Below, in pieces: positions 11,750 to 23,135 of a DNA stretch of 64,000 nt. Where the stretch lies: positions 152,954,221-153,018,220 of the forward strand of contig OZ024930.1 in the NCBI GenBank assembly GCA_964017235.1, read 5' to 3'. Both the position numbers and the translations under genes were made by a program. Position 1 is the stretch's first letter; every line of letters starts with the position of its first letter. The notes beneath the pieces are model-generated. The model worked only from the letters and a program-made list of their open reading frames with translations, was not told where the DNA came from and searched no databases. The stretch comes from Sabellastarte sp. h YS-2021. Taxonomy: Eukaryota; Annelida; Polychaeta; Sabellida; Sabellidae.

Positions 11750-13438
11750 TACCCCACATTGTCGGGGTATTGTTTTTACCCATGGTGTCCGGATGGGCGG
11801 TCGGGTGGGCGGCGGGAAAAAGTTTGCCTGGCCTGTATCTCAAAAACTGTAAGGTGTAGGAAGATGATACTTGGTAGAGACATTGGTTAGGGGGGGTAGG
11901 TGTGCAACGTCATGGTATGACCTTGATATGACTTTGATCTTGCCGCAGTGACCTTGACCTATAAAATCTTGTCCAGGATATATCTTGGAAACCATAAGGT
12001 GTAGGAAGTTGATACTTGGTAGAGACATTGGGCAAAGTCATGGTGTGACCTTGATTTCGCCTTGCCGTTGTGACCTTGATCTTTAAAGTCTTCAGGCTAT
12101 ATCTCAGAAAACGATAAGGTGTAAAAAGTACACACTCGGTAGGAACATTGATTGGGGGTTGTAGGTGTGCAACATCATGGTGTGACCTTGATTTGACCTT
12201 GCCGCAGTGACCTTGACTTATAAAATCTTGTCCAGGCTATATCTCGGAAACCGTAAGGTGTAGGAAGTTGATACTTGGTAGGGACATTGGTAAGGGGTTG
12301 TAGGTGTGCAACGTCATGATATGACTGTGATTTTACCTTTGACCTTGCCATAGTGACTTTGACCTATAAAATCTTGCCTGGGCTATATCTCGGAAACCAT
12401 AAAGAGTAGGAAATTCATACATGGTAGGGACAATGATTGGGGGTTGTAGGTATGGAATGTCATGGTGTGACCTTGATTTGACCTTTAACCTTGCCGTAGT
12501 GACCTTGGCCTATAAAATCTTGTCTGGGCTATATCCCGGAAACCGTAAGGTGTAGGAAGTTGATACTTGGTAGGGACATTGGTAAGGGGTTGTAGGTGTG
12601 CAACGTCATGATATGACTGTGATTTTACCTTTGACCTTGCCATAGTGACTTTGACCTATAAAATCTTGCCTGGGCTATATCTCGGAAACCATAAAGAGTA
12701 GGAAATTGATACATGGTAGGGACATTGATTGGGGGTTGTAGGTATGGAATGTCATGGTGTGACCTTGATTTGACCTTTAACCTTGCCGTAGTGACCTTGG
12801 CCTATAAAATCTTGTCTGGGCTATATCCCGGAAACCATGAAGTGTAGGAAGATGATACTTGGTAGGGACATTGGTTACCGGTTGTAGGTGTGCACCGTCG
12901 TGGTGTGACTTTGATTTGACCTTTGACCTTTTCATAATGACCATGAGTTTTAAAATCTTGTCTGGGCCATTTCTTGGATTCCATAAGGTGTAGAAGGTTG
13001 ACATTTGGTTAGAGGTGGAGGTGTGCAACATCATGGTGTGACCTTAAACTTTGGCTCTGCAAATGCCTTTTCACCTGCTATATTTGAGACATCTTTCTCT
13101 CATGACAAAGATATATGGATTGCTGCAACTGATTATTATATGCACTTTTATATAATCAAGCTATTTCCATTGACAGCTCTTCTCCAATTAATAAATTTTA
13201 CAACTTCATAATTTTTAGTTTATTGATTAATGCTGTCATCTTGCTATTAAATTGTCTTGTTTTAATACTTTATTTTTCCATACATTCTTTCTCTTATGTG
13301 TTATTTTCTCTACTTAAACATTATTTGGAGCTTTATATAACTGACACTGCTCTAAAAGTATCCCGATCTTTGTACTATTTCACTACTTCTGTATCTCATG
13401 GTGTTGAAAACTGTTTCCCCAGGCTATGGGGAAATTTT
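11750..13438 (+). mobile_element. Pearl/Helentron-like element, copy 1
   Basis: Three-part element. The head begins with a hairpin (TACCCC..GGGGTA) and GTATTGTTTTTACCCATGG. The core is a tandem array of about 145-bp units. The unique tail of about 400 bp ends in a hairpin at 13414-13434 (TTTCCCCA-GGCTA-TGGGGAAA). Further copies with the same order of parts lie at 36360-36960 and 40336-41250. The design resembles the non-autonomous pearl elements of bivalves, which have been linked to Helentrons. That family assignment is inference, since no Rep/helicase is present. Confidence 0.65.
11835..13000 (+). repeat. 145-bp tandem array with 290-bp higher-order unit
   Basis: About nine units, marked by (G)TGTAGGAAGTTGATACTTGG at about 11854, 11999, 12119, 12259, 12404, 12550, 12695, 12842 and 12988. 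Most spacings are 145-147 bp. The segment 12260-12549 is almost identical to 12550-12839, a two-unit higher-order repeat. This array is the core of the element at 11750-13438. Confidence 0.9.
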
Positions 13439-13531
13439 TGCATAACACTGTATCACATTTGCATAACTATAACTTGAGTGTAATAATCAACATCATTATT
13501 GACTAAAACATTGAAAACTTTGTCCTTGTAG

Positions 13532-13635
13532 GATGTGAATTTTGATGGGCGGGCCAGTACGGCCAATGGTCGTGTCCGGCCAATGAGCTCAAGTTCTTCT
13601 ATTGATGACAGATGGAAGAAATCAGACAGAGCAAG
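13532..13635 (+). CDS. LRRC74-like: LRRC74-like gene, exon 1 of those seen
   Basis: Acceptor TTGTCCTTGTAG, donor AAG|GTAATA. It reads in phase 0 as a hydrophilic peptide (DVNFDGRASTANGR...DDRWKKSDRA) and ends with two bases of a codon. The internal Met in RPMSSSS is not a likely start because a good acceptor precedes the exon. An upstream exon ending in phase 0 is therefore required and was not recognized. Confidence 0.68.
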
Positions 13636-13689
13636 GTAATACAGTATTTGTACAGTTGTGACTAAACACCTGTTATCAGACCATGCCAG

Positions 13690-14005
13690 GAGAATAGTAT
13701 TGTTGTTGATACTTTACAGTTCCTCCTTTCCACTCTTCACTCCACAAGTCAGTCAAAATCTTTGGCAATAGTTTTGCCTTCACTGCCCCCTAGGATTTGG
13801 AATGAACTTCCCAACAATGTACACAATGCAACATGCCTCCTCCAGGAAAAAGCTCAAAACTTACATGTTTACAAAAGCCTTTCTACCATAGCCATCCTGT
13901 AACACCAGTGACTTCTCCAGCTATATCAGTGGTCCACAACTATTCAATTCCTTTATGCTGAACTGCGCCGTAGAGATTAAGCACTATGAAAGTCCACATT
14001 AGATT
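13690..14005 (+). pseudogene. 3' fragment of a CR1/L2-type LINE
   Basis: Encodes a frameshifted remnant of the ORF2 C-terminus (LPPRIWNELPNNVHNAT, then in another frame SRKKLKTYMFTKAFLP and stop). A 3' UTR follows, ending in CTGCGCCGTAGAGATTAAGC and ACTATGAAAG, like the LINE at 3465-5507. It is dead. Confidence 0.75.
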
Positions 14006-14029
14006 AGATAGGATACTATAGATTTCGCT

Positions 14030-15200
14030 TCCTTAAGCCTATGCTGCCGCTGCAGTGTGTTGAGAGATTTCACTGTTACCACTCTAATGAAAAAAGTATT
14101 ATAGCAAGACTTCTCAATTTGCTGGACATATTCATCACTACAAAATCTGGTCTCGGAATATTTTTGGTCTCACTTTGATAAACAAGATGGCCGCCACAGG
14201 CATTTTTTCAACTTTCAGCAAGGAGTTTTATGACCCCTCTACAGCAAAAGGTATTGGTAGACATCTCAAATTCGCAGGATATGTTCATCATTTACAAAAT
14301 CTTGTCTGGAAATATTTTTGGCCTCATTTTGAAAAAGAAGATGGCTGCCATGGCTTTTCTTTGTCAGCCATGAAGCAATGTGTAGAGATTTTCCTGTTAT
14401 CCCCTGTAGAGCAAAAGGTATTATAGGGAGACTGCTGAAATTTGCAGTATATGTTCATCATTACAAAAGCTTGCCTGGGAGTATTTTTGGCCTCATTTTG
14501 AAAAATAAGATGGCCACCACAGGGTTTTCTTTGACGGTCATCCAGGAGTTTTATACATTCTGAGGCATTTTCTCATCTATGGAAAGTTGAATGTCTTATG
14601 GTTGTTATTTTTAATAAATGTATAGTCTCTATAGCCTACAGATATTTGACCTTGAACCTTGCCTCATTTTCAGAAACAACATGGCCACCACTGGCATTTT
14701 TTTGGACAGTAGGCAAGGACCTTTACATATTTTAAGGCCCCAGAGGAAACGGTATTAGAGGTAAAGTTCTAAAATTTGTAGGATATGTTCATCATTACAA
14801 AAGCTTGCCTAGGAATATTTTTGGCCTCATTTTGAAAAACAAGATAACCACCACAGGCTTCTCTTTGTTGGTCATCAAGGAGTTTTGCACATTCTGAGGT
14901 TTTTCCTCATCAATAGAAAGTTGAATCTCTTTATGATTGGCTTTGTTATTTATGTGTCCTCTATAGCTATAGACATTTGACCTTGAAGTTTGTCGTTCAA
15001 GGTCAGCCCTTGACTCCTAAAATGCCTCACAGAAACAATTTTTTGGCAACTCAGTACTCAGTAAATTATGTATAAGTAAAAAACTTGCGCTAACAGGGTA
15101 TTTTCCTTTTATAGTTTCTCATGTCCTTAATATTTTCCCTGGTATAGCAGATTTAGGTCCATAGCTAAGTGAGTAATAGTGATAGTAACTACTTTAAGTA
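14030..15200 (+). repeat. Diverged tandem array, about 165-bp unit
   Basis: Units are marked by AAACAAGATGGCCGCCAC-like words at about 14187, 14340, 14509, 14679 and 14844, each preceded by GAATATTTTTGGCCTCATTT and GGATATGTTCATCATTACAA. The same modules, beginning with the same border, recur at 55010-56040. The spliceless ORFs inside (for example 14175-14426) are by-products of the repeat. Confidence 0.85.
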
Positions 15201-15359
15201 AATTCCTTTTAACTTTCTCTGAACCTACAAGATGGTACCTGTTTATGAGGTCTGACTCAATAGGTAAGAAACCAATAGCTATTTTCTGTGTTTAAAAGTC
15301 AAGGAAATGAGTAAATGGCTTTTTTCTTTGTAACTGTGAATGTTTTTGTTAAATAATTG

Positions 15360-16600
15360 ATAAGAATTTTTGCTGGAGTCCCTCTAGGTTCTGTTTTGGG
15401 CCAGCTTCTGTTTCTAGTCTATATCAATGACATAACATCAGTGGTAAACTATTGCAACATACGTTGATACACTTGCCTATTTGTCTCAACCAATAACCAC
15501 ACTGAAGCGGCAATGTTTATTAATCAAGACTTAAATCATATTGAAGAATGGGCTAAACAATGAATTGTAAAATTTAGTCCTTCAAAAACTGAGTCCATGG
15601 TACTCTCACTGAAAACCAAATCTAATCAACTTTTTTGAAGACTGTTACTTACTGATACACTAATAGCAAATATGCAATCCCACAAATACATTGGACTAGG
15701 GATCTTGAATAACTACAAATGGGATACTCACATCAATAGTTTGGTTGACAAGTGTTCATGATGTCTGGGAATTCTCAAAACACTAAAGTATAAACTGCAT
15801 AGAAAAAGACTTGAAACAATCTTTATTTTGTATATAAGGCCAATTGTGGAATATGCAGATATTATCTGGTCAGGGGCACCTCGATACCTTCTTTCTAAGC
15901 TAGATTATATAACAAACGAGACAATGAGAGTTGTAACTGGTGCTCCTGCGAGATCAAGTATTTCAGATTTATTTATCTAAACCAAGAAAAATACATGTTT
16001 TAAAGATGATGTTTAATGTTGCAAATAACTTAAATCCTTCATATTTATCAAATATTGTGTCTCCAATTATAATAGAACTTCCTGAACAAATAGGTAGGTT
16101 GAGGCAGAGTATCAACTTAAGGACAAATTGTGGGGACTTCCCTACTATAAGAACACGTCTGAAGCTTCTTGATAATCTCTTTCCAGCAATTGGCACAAAG
16201 CTGCAGAATGCTCTCCCTCCAAAAATCTAATCACTGAACTCAATAAGCTCATTTAAACAAAAAGTATATAAATTCTATTACCCTGACACTTTAAAACACA
16301 AATTTCATGAGAAGTTATTTAGTCATGGGAATAGGTCAATGAATATTTTTCAGTCTTGTTTAAGAGGGATGTAGCAAACTTAATGCACACCTAAAAAAAC
16401 AACCTCCATGTAATTGACCACGAATCTTGCAGATGTGGGTACCCAACAGAGGATATACAGCATTTCTTTTTCTCTTGCCCATCGTATGACACTATACATA
16501 CAAGCTTAATAAATACTGTTCAGGCTGTAATTAATGTAGAGGTATCAGCTGAATTGTTATTATTTGGCAATTACAACTTAAGTGTAGAACAAAACCTGAT
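15360..16600 (+). pseudogene. Degenerate non-LTR retrotransposon (RT to C-terminal region)
   Basis: Plus-strand LINE pseudogene broken by many stops and frameshifts. Recognizable pieces in order are GVPLGSVLGQLLFLVYINDI (RT) near 15375, a region matching the RT thumb with PIVEYADIIWSGAP near 15840, and a C-terminal CRCGYPTEDIQHFFFSCPSYD-like Cys/His segment near 16425-16490. The YxDD catalytic motif is destroyed. The C-terminal Cys/His motif differs from the LINE at 3585, so this is another clade (Jockey-like is a guess). It lies in the intron after exon 1. Confidence 0.75.
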
Positions 16601-16925
16601 TATTAGGTTTGTGGGTTTGTGAGTTTGTTTGTGAACAAGATAACTCCAAAATTTATGGACGAATTTTGATGAAATTTTCAGGATATGTCTGAAAAGGTAA
16701 AAGGAAGAAATGATTTAATTTTGGGAGTGATCCAGATCACTATCTGGATCTTCTGGATCCATGAAATGTAATTTTTAAAGACAGATAACTCAAGAAGTTA
16801 GGGATGGATTTTGATGAAATTTTCAGGAAATGTTCTAAATGGGACAAGGAACAAGTGATTAGATTTTGGGAGTGATCTGGATCCAGGTTTTTTTAAAGGA
16901 AGTTATAGCCAGATAATTTTAGGTG
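16600..16925 (+). repeat. Interspersed/tandem repeat with GATGAAATTTTCAGG words
   Basis: Two partial units of about 145 bp (AGATAACTC..GGATTTTGATGAAATTTTC..GGGAGTGATC). Same family as 8020-8195 (inverted) and 37605-37770. Confidence 0.75.
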
Positions 16926-16989
16926 GGATTTTGATGAGAGTCCAGGAATTGAGCTCCGTTGGCTGAGGTCTGCGCTCTCTGAGTGCTCT

Positions 16990-17690
16990 TGTTAAATATG
17001 TTATCCTTAGGGTACTAAGAACTACTCCTCTAGGACCTCTGAAACATTTAGACTTGTCCAAAATTCAGTTGCCATCTTGAATTTTGGCAGAAATGGAAAA
17101 TTTCATTTGTCTCGAAAACCATAAGAGATAGAGCAATTTTTGGCAAATTTTGGACCCCCAGGGTACACAGGACTACTGCTCTGGCACCTCTGAAAATTTT
17201 TTACTTTTCCAATTTTTGGCCGCCATCTTGAATTGAAAATGTCAGTTATCTTGAAAACCATAAGAGATAGGGCAATTTGGGTCAAATTCCCACCCAACCC
17301 CCCCCAACCCCCAACCCCCCCCCCACCCCCACCCGCACCCCCCACCCCCACCCACCCCGGTACTAAGGACTACTCCTCTGGGAACTCTGAAATTTTTTTA
17401 CTTTTCTGAGTTTTAGCCATCATCTTGAATTTTAGTGGAAGTAGAAAATGTTGTATATTTCGAAAACCATAAGAGATAGAGCAATTTGGTGTAAATTTTT
17501 GGCCCCAGGGTATTAAGGACTACTCTTCTGGGACCTCGGAACACTTTATACTTTTCTGTATTTCAGCCGCCATCTTGAATTTTTGTGGCAATGGAAAATG
17601 TCATTTAATTCAAAAACCATCAGAGATAGAGTGATTTTGGGCAAATTTGGGACCCCCGGGTACCTAGGGCTACTCCCCTAGGACCTATGC
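16990..17690 (+). repeat. Tandem array, about 175-bp unit, plus C-rich tract
   Basis: Four diverged units share AAAACCATAAGAGATAGAGC, GCCGCCATCTTGAATT and GGACTACTCCTCTGGGACCT. The C-rich simple tract at 17288-17360 lies in the second or third unit, and minus-strand Gly-rich ORFs over it are artefacts. Confidence 0.85.
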
Positions 17691-17699
17691 AGCTAACCA

Positions 17700-18694
17700 A
17701 GTAATAGCTATTTTGCTAATGAGAAAATTACATGTAGCTTCAAAAGTATATAAATTAGTGGTTTTCGGTGAAATATGTTGTTCATCTACTGTGTGATGTT
17801 CCATGTCATGGCAAATTTCTTGAGCTGCAGCTGCCGGTGGATGCATCTTGCATCTGGCCACAGATGTGTCCTCAGTCTAGTTTTATTAATAGAAGAGGTA
17901 TTGTGGTATAAAATAACAGCAAAATACAATTTTAAGAGAGTAGAAATAAAATATTAAAATTGAATATTGACATTATAGAAGGACTGATGATCTAGGTTTT
18001 ACTGTATACATTATAATATAACTATTCCTTCCGATCAGAATTTACACAATTACATCACCATTTTCATTTAAATGCAATATACTACACTGAAGAATTGTAA
18101 TTTTAAACAAAAAAATAGTGTGCTTTTACTACTGGATATGAAATCAACATACATGTATATGTGTGCTTATAAATAATGTCTTCACTAAACTATTAATTGG
18201 TGTTGTCTTTAAAAAGGTATTAATAAGAGACAATACCAGATCTGATAAACAGTGCTGTGTGCTTAAGTTAAACCACTTTTTTCTCACAGAACATAAGATT
18301 CAGATGGGATCAAGACTTTATTTCATTTCAATTGAGGGCACTCTGAGAGCACAGACCTCAAGCTGGGGTCAACAATGTCTCCACCAATACGTGTTATTTT
18401 TATTTAAGAAAAAAGTATGTCTATGATATACACACATTGTATGGGATTATTTGTGCATATTCCAGCTGAGAGATATTCAATCAAAATAAACAAATAATTT
18501 AACAAGTGGCCACTGAATTTAACCCTTTAGGCTCCACATCTTCTTTATGTACCTAATAAATTTCAGGACAGTTAACATATTGTCCAAATATTATTAGTTA
18601 TCATTTAGATAAATGTATTGAAATGTATTGACGTTCCCTTAAAATTATAGATTAATTCAAAACATGACTGACATCTGGTTGTTTTATATAGACC
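17700..18694. other. Intron DNA without recognizable features
   Basis: AT-rich. No exon or repeat was recognized between the 175-bp array and exon 2. Confidence 0.5.
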
Positions 18695-18816
18695 AAAGAC
18701 CAGTGGTAGTAGTCATGGATCCAGGGAAAATATCAACAGTAGACCCTCATCCAGACCTCCATCCAGACAGGGCTCTAGAGGTGCAGCAGATTTAGATAAT
18801 GCCAGGAGCAATACAG
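18695..18816 (+). CDS. LRRC74-like: LRRC74-like gene, exon 2
   Basis: Acceptor TTTTATATAG, donor ACAG|GTGTGT. It completes the split Arg codon from exon 1 and encodes a basic, Ser/Pro/Arg-rich disordered stretch (SRENINSRPSSRPPSRQGSR). It ends after the first base of a codon. The donor is followed by a GTGTGTG run. Coding status rests on phase continuity, composition and splice sites. Confidence 0.7.
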
Positions 18817-19818
18817 GTGTGTGTGACTATGTGATTCAAGCATTGATTGATAACTCACAGTGAATTTACAGGCACAAGTTTCCACATAAGTGTGTGGTTA
18901 GCCTTGCTGAAGGCTCACATTTCTTTGCAGTTAGGGAAAGTTTTCAGTTCAGATAATGGAGTTTCAGTTTCTATAACGTACTCGTGCACATACTATACAG
19001 CTAAGAAAAATCTCTGTCTGACACAGTTCTTTCTCTTGACATGTACGAGTGCTTTATGACTACCAAATATCTGTGTGCATGTTTGAAAAGATATCATGCA
19101 AATTTGAGCCTTAAGCAAGGCTAGGGTGTGGTGTAATGTGTGCTACAAATGTATGTATAACAAAAAAGTCAAAAGTTATCTATTCATATGCTTTTGTAAA
19201 TAATCTTTGTTAATTTTGCCCGAGTGCTTCAACAAAATACTGTTTACCAAAAAAAGTCAAAAGTTGCAATATAGTTTTGTGGATTGGTTCATTGAATTTA
19301 CAGTAAAACACTCAGAGGTCACAATAGCTCTGTCAAGCAGTGGTGAGCTTTTGCAAAGGGTGTGTTCAGTACACCTAGGATGTCATTCCAAGATGGCATA
19401 TCTCTGTACATATAACAAAACAAGTAGATCAGATAATAGAACGGTCGGAATAGAAAGGCTGATAGGCTTAAATTGAGTTGTGAGAGTAGGGTTGAGGTCG
19501 AATGATTGAATTTCAGATATTAGAGGTTCTACTATGTTTGTATACTTGTATACAACATCTTTCTTCTGACAAATTAAATTATAAGCAAGTTATGTCCTCA
19601 GCTTAGGTTTGTTTTACTCAGAAGTGTTATCAGTTTTACCTCTTTTTGTAGTCATTATAGACATGTATTCATGATAGAAAGTCCTTTCTATTAAATCTCA
19701 TTAACATTTCACCATTGGATGCAATTATGTACACCCCCTAAAACACCAAATGATACTTATATTTTTACGAAAATATGATTATTCTGTATAATTGGGATTT
19801 TGTACTGTTGAAAATAGT
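18817..19818. other. Intron DNA without recognizable features
   Basis: No gene or clear repeat is seen up to the foldback element. Confidence 0.5.
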
Positions 19819-19827
19819 AGAAGAAAA

Positions 19828-20784
19828 GGTACACAGACAATTGGTCAGTGGACAGTTGGCCAGTGGACAACTGGCCAGCGGACAACTGGCCGGTGGACAA
19901 CTGGCCGGTGACTTTTTTTGGGGAGTAGGACAATTGGCCGGTGACTTTTTAAAAGTTGTTTTAGAATTTGTTTTTTTCAATTTTATTGACTCAAAACATA
20001 GAGAATTGAACTCATCAAAGTGTTTCACAAGCACTGTTATTGGTATACAGGGTAAAACAAGGTTATAACAATTCATCAAAACATATTAAGCACTATCATT
20101 GGTATAAACAAATGAAACATAAAATAGCAATACATCAAAACATTACATTATCATTAGCACTGCCATTGATAAAAACACTAAAATTGGCACAAAGAGCCTT
20201 TACTTCTTTATTGTAGCAATCCTGAGTAGTTATCAAAGTGCCTTCACTTCTTTATTCTAGCAATCCTGAGTAGTTATCAAAGAGCCTTCACTTCTTTGTT
20301 GTAGCAATCCTGAGTAGTTATCAAAGAGCCTTCACGTCTTTGTTGTAGCAATCACGAGTAGTTATCAAAGACAAACTCTTGCAGCAATCCTAATTATAAA
20401 TTCTGATTAGGGAAAAAAGGCTTTTGGTTCTTTCATGATCTTCACAATAAATGGAAGCAGGTAATGAAAAATAAATTTATAAGCATATCATTATTATAAG
20501 ATTTCCTAACTATGAGCAGCTAAACAAAAGAAAATTTTAAGGCAATCTGAGTAGGAATCAAGGGACCTTTAGTGTGTGCAACCTAGCAAAAAGACATACT
20601 ATGACTCTATTTGCAATATGAAGACAACTTGTAAAATTTAAAACAATATTAAAACAACTTTTAAAAAGTCACCGGCCAATTGTCCTACACCCCAAAAAGT
20701 CACCGGCCAATTGTCCCACCGGCCAGTTGTCCACCAGCCAGTTGTCTACCGGCCAATTGTCCACCGGCCAATTGTCCCGGATTC
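19828..20784. mobile_element. Foldback element A (GGACAAYTGGCCGGT phrases)
   Basis: 129-bp inverted arms at 19835-19963 and 20650-20778 consist of repeated variants of GGACAACTGGCCGGT, followed by GTGACTTTTT and GTAGGACAATTGGCCGGTG. The right terminus is CCCGGATTC. The 9-bp direct repeat AGAAGAAAA flanks the element (19819-19827 and 20785-20793), a convincing target-site duplication. The AT-rich core contains four tandem units of about 58 bp (20195-20395). There is no transposase, so it is non-autonomous. Confidence 0.88.
20195..20395 (+). repeat. 58-bp tandem repeat inside foldback element A
   Basis: About four copies of AGCAATCCTGAGTAGTTATC plus CAAAGAGCCTTCACTTCTTT. A similar CTGAGTAGTTA word lies in the core of foldback element B near 51700. 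Confidence 0.85.
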
Positions 20785-21109
20785 AGAAGAAAACTAGGGA
20801 AATATGCACTTGTCATATTGCCATGCTGAAATCTTCTTAAATTCTTCACATGCCTATAGTAACTTGTCATAATCAGAGCTTCTTAAAATCCCAGATACTC
20901 GCATACCTAAGAACTTGTTGTAATGAAAGCTTCTTAACTACATTGATATCACAGGACAAGCCACACATTAATACTAAAATGTGACAAGGAATATTTGTTA
21001 TTTAAAGATTTTGATTTTTTAAGGTTTTAATAGTAATGATATAATAATGATATAATATTTGATATGATGTATAAATAGCATCATCATCATGCATGCTGAT
21101 TTGTTTCAG
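20785..21109. other. Intron DNA without recognizable features
   Basis: AT-rich sequence ending in the polypyrimidine tract of exon 3 (TTTGTTTCAG). Confidence 0.5.
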
Positions 21110-21223
21110 TTCATGGTCTTGGTCCTATTGAAGCTTTCACAAAAAATGTCCGTGAAACAAAACAAAGACCAGCAACACACAATGAAGGATGGGCTATCAC
21201 CCAATTGAATGGTGACCATGATG
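21110..21223 (+). CDS. LRRC74-like: LRRC74-like gene, exon 3
   Basis: Acceptor TTTGTTTCAG, donor GATG|GTAAGG, both strong. It reads VHGLGPIEAFTKNVRETKQR followed by PATHNEGWAITQLNGDHD and ends with one codon base, matching exon 4. No domain is recognized. Followed by a 14.2-kb intron that contains the alternative first exon. Confidence 0.75.
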
Positions 21224-22319
21224 GTAAGGATTTTTTCTGTATTTAATCAGATTGTTTCTCAAGTTATATTTCATAAGCCAATAAAAATATATAAATATCT
21301 ATATTCTTGACTCTTGTTTAAAATATTTTTAGTCTACATATTGATACTTGCTTATTAAACTAATATCATAAGTTATTTAAAACTGTTTATCAAATTAATT
21401 TTGAAATAATGTAGTATATTAATAAACTTTTACAGAAATTTTAAATTTTTTGTTGACATTGTTATTTATTCCAAGAAATCTGCATACATTTGAATCTTAT
21501 TGAAATGTTAATTATTAAATGTAAGAGCTGTAAATTATCTCGACCATATCATGAAATAGTTTACCAAATTTCAGTTGACATGTAATTATTGTTTTTGCTT
21601 GAAATTTTCAAGCTAATTTCACACCAAATTTTATTATTTTTTTTTTCGGTGATACTAGTTGCATGTAATAGTACATTATGCATTCAAGCATGATCTTTGT
21701 ATGTGTACCTTATGATATTGGTCACTGTTACTAGGTGATTTTGAAAAATAACATTTTCATATAAACACTTGATTTCTTATATAATTATATATTCAAATAT
21801 ATTATTAATATACATGTATTTCAGAAATGTCTGTGTTTTTAAACTCAGGTTCATCTTATTATATGTGTCCAATCTATTCATTTTGAAATTATATATTCAT
21901 TTCTGTTTTGTGATAAATTTATGTTCAATATTTAATGATAAAAAATCTATTAGCAAAAATCTATTAGCATTTCCTCACTAAGAAATAATTTGTCAGAGTT
22001 ATGATAGCTTACTCTTTTGTTTGTGCAATAAACTTAAATGATGTGTATGGTAATATAAAAGCAAATATTTCAAGCCACAGTTGTAAGACACAAGTGATGA
22101 TTATTCATACAAAAACAAGACTTGCTGAAGGACTGTTGTGTAGTTTATTCTTCCTCTGTCTCATTCTTTCAATCAAGATTTAGAATAAAATAATTGCACC
22201 ATCTAAGTTTTCATTACAAAACAGAAGTAACAAAAAACATTTTTTTTATCATTAAATATTGAACATTTGGGGTTTCTCATACATTGTTTAAATTGTAAAA
22301 GCTAATACACAGCAATAAA
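21224..22319. other. Intron DNA without recognizable features
   Basis: Very AT-rich. No supported feature. Confidence 0.5.
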
Positions 22320-22480
22320 CAGTTCTGTTCCATGGCGTTATGAACATCAATCTTAAATTGATGGTTTTGGGGAATGTCTCTGTGCACTTCTCTCCTTCCT
22401 TCGCTCAAACAGATGTCACGATGTAACATATGCAATGTGTTGAAGGCCATGTTAAACCCAAATCAATCAATAAATTCATG
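22320..22480 (+). mobile_element. SINE-like 3' tail
   Basis: GTTGAAGGCCATGTTAAACC followed by CAAATCAATCAATAAAT resembles the 3' end of tRNA-derived SINEs common in molluscs. A 5' tRNA-like part with A and B boxes is not clear, so this is probably a truncated copy. Confidence 0.4.
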
Positions 22481-22762
22481 ACATCCCGCTTCCCCTGAAG
22501 CATTAGTTGTTGCCTTGCTGGTGGTATTGTTTTAAAACTAGAATTCTTTAAAAGCCTGGAATCACCATCCAAACAAATTCAAAATTGGAAATATATATAG
22601 TATTTGAATTTTTGAGAATGTATTTGGAATCCCAAATGTTATGCATCACATTTGGATGACAGTTTCAGGCTTTTGTGGGATCCTTTTTTTCTTTGCAATA
22701 GAATGATATTAAATGGTTACTTGTGCTATTGCCATATTTCATTTATATCCTAACTTCAGGTA

Positions 22763-23135
22763 CAGTAGACTCTATATAAGTATCAAATGTCTGCATTGAA
22801 GATCAAGATAAAAGTATTTAATTTATTCCTTCCACTCAAAGCCCTGTGTTACTTTACGTCAACATAAAACTTATACTGAAATATATTTTGAGCTCAAATT
22901 CATCCTTAATCTTAATGTTTTGATGTTCAGTCATTAAAGAATTCTAACAAAAAGTTAACAACACTAAGCTCTTGAGAGGCTTATTTTAGTTTATTCCGAT
23001 TACCATATGCTGCTGTAAAATATTCAATCTTTAAATCTATATGTCATTTTATTTTGGTACACCTTGATATATTCGGTCGAAGTTAAAATTTTTAGTTCTA
23101 TACATTGGAAACATCTACTTATATATAGTCTACTG
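22763..23135. mobile_element. pogo/Tc1-mariner-type MITE
   Basis: 373 bp, flanked by TA on both sides. The 19-bp terminal inverted repeats are CAGTAGACTCTATATAAGT (left) and the complement of ACTTATATATAGTCTACTG (right), with one mismatch. It has no coding capacity. Confidence 0.8.

Noticed and set aside
15940-16230. 96-codon ORF near 16 kb considered as a gene
   Set aside because: It is one surviving frame segment of the degenerate LINE at 15360-16600.
17103-17351. Gly-rich minus-strand ORF
   Set aside because: It is the translation of the C-rich simple tract within the 175-bp tandem array.
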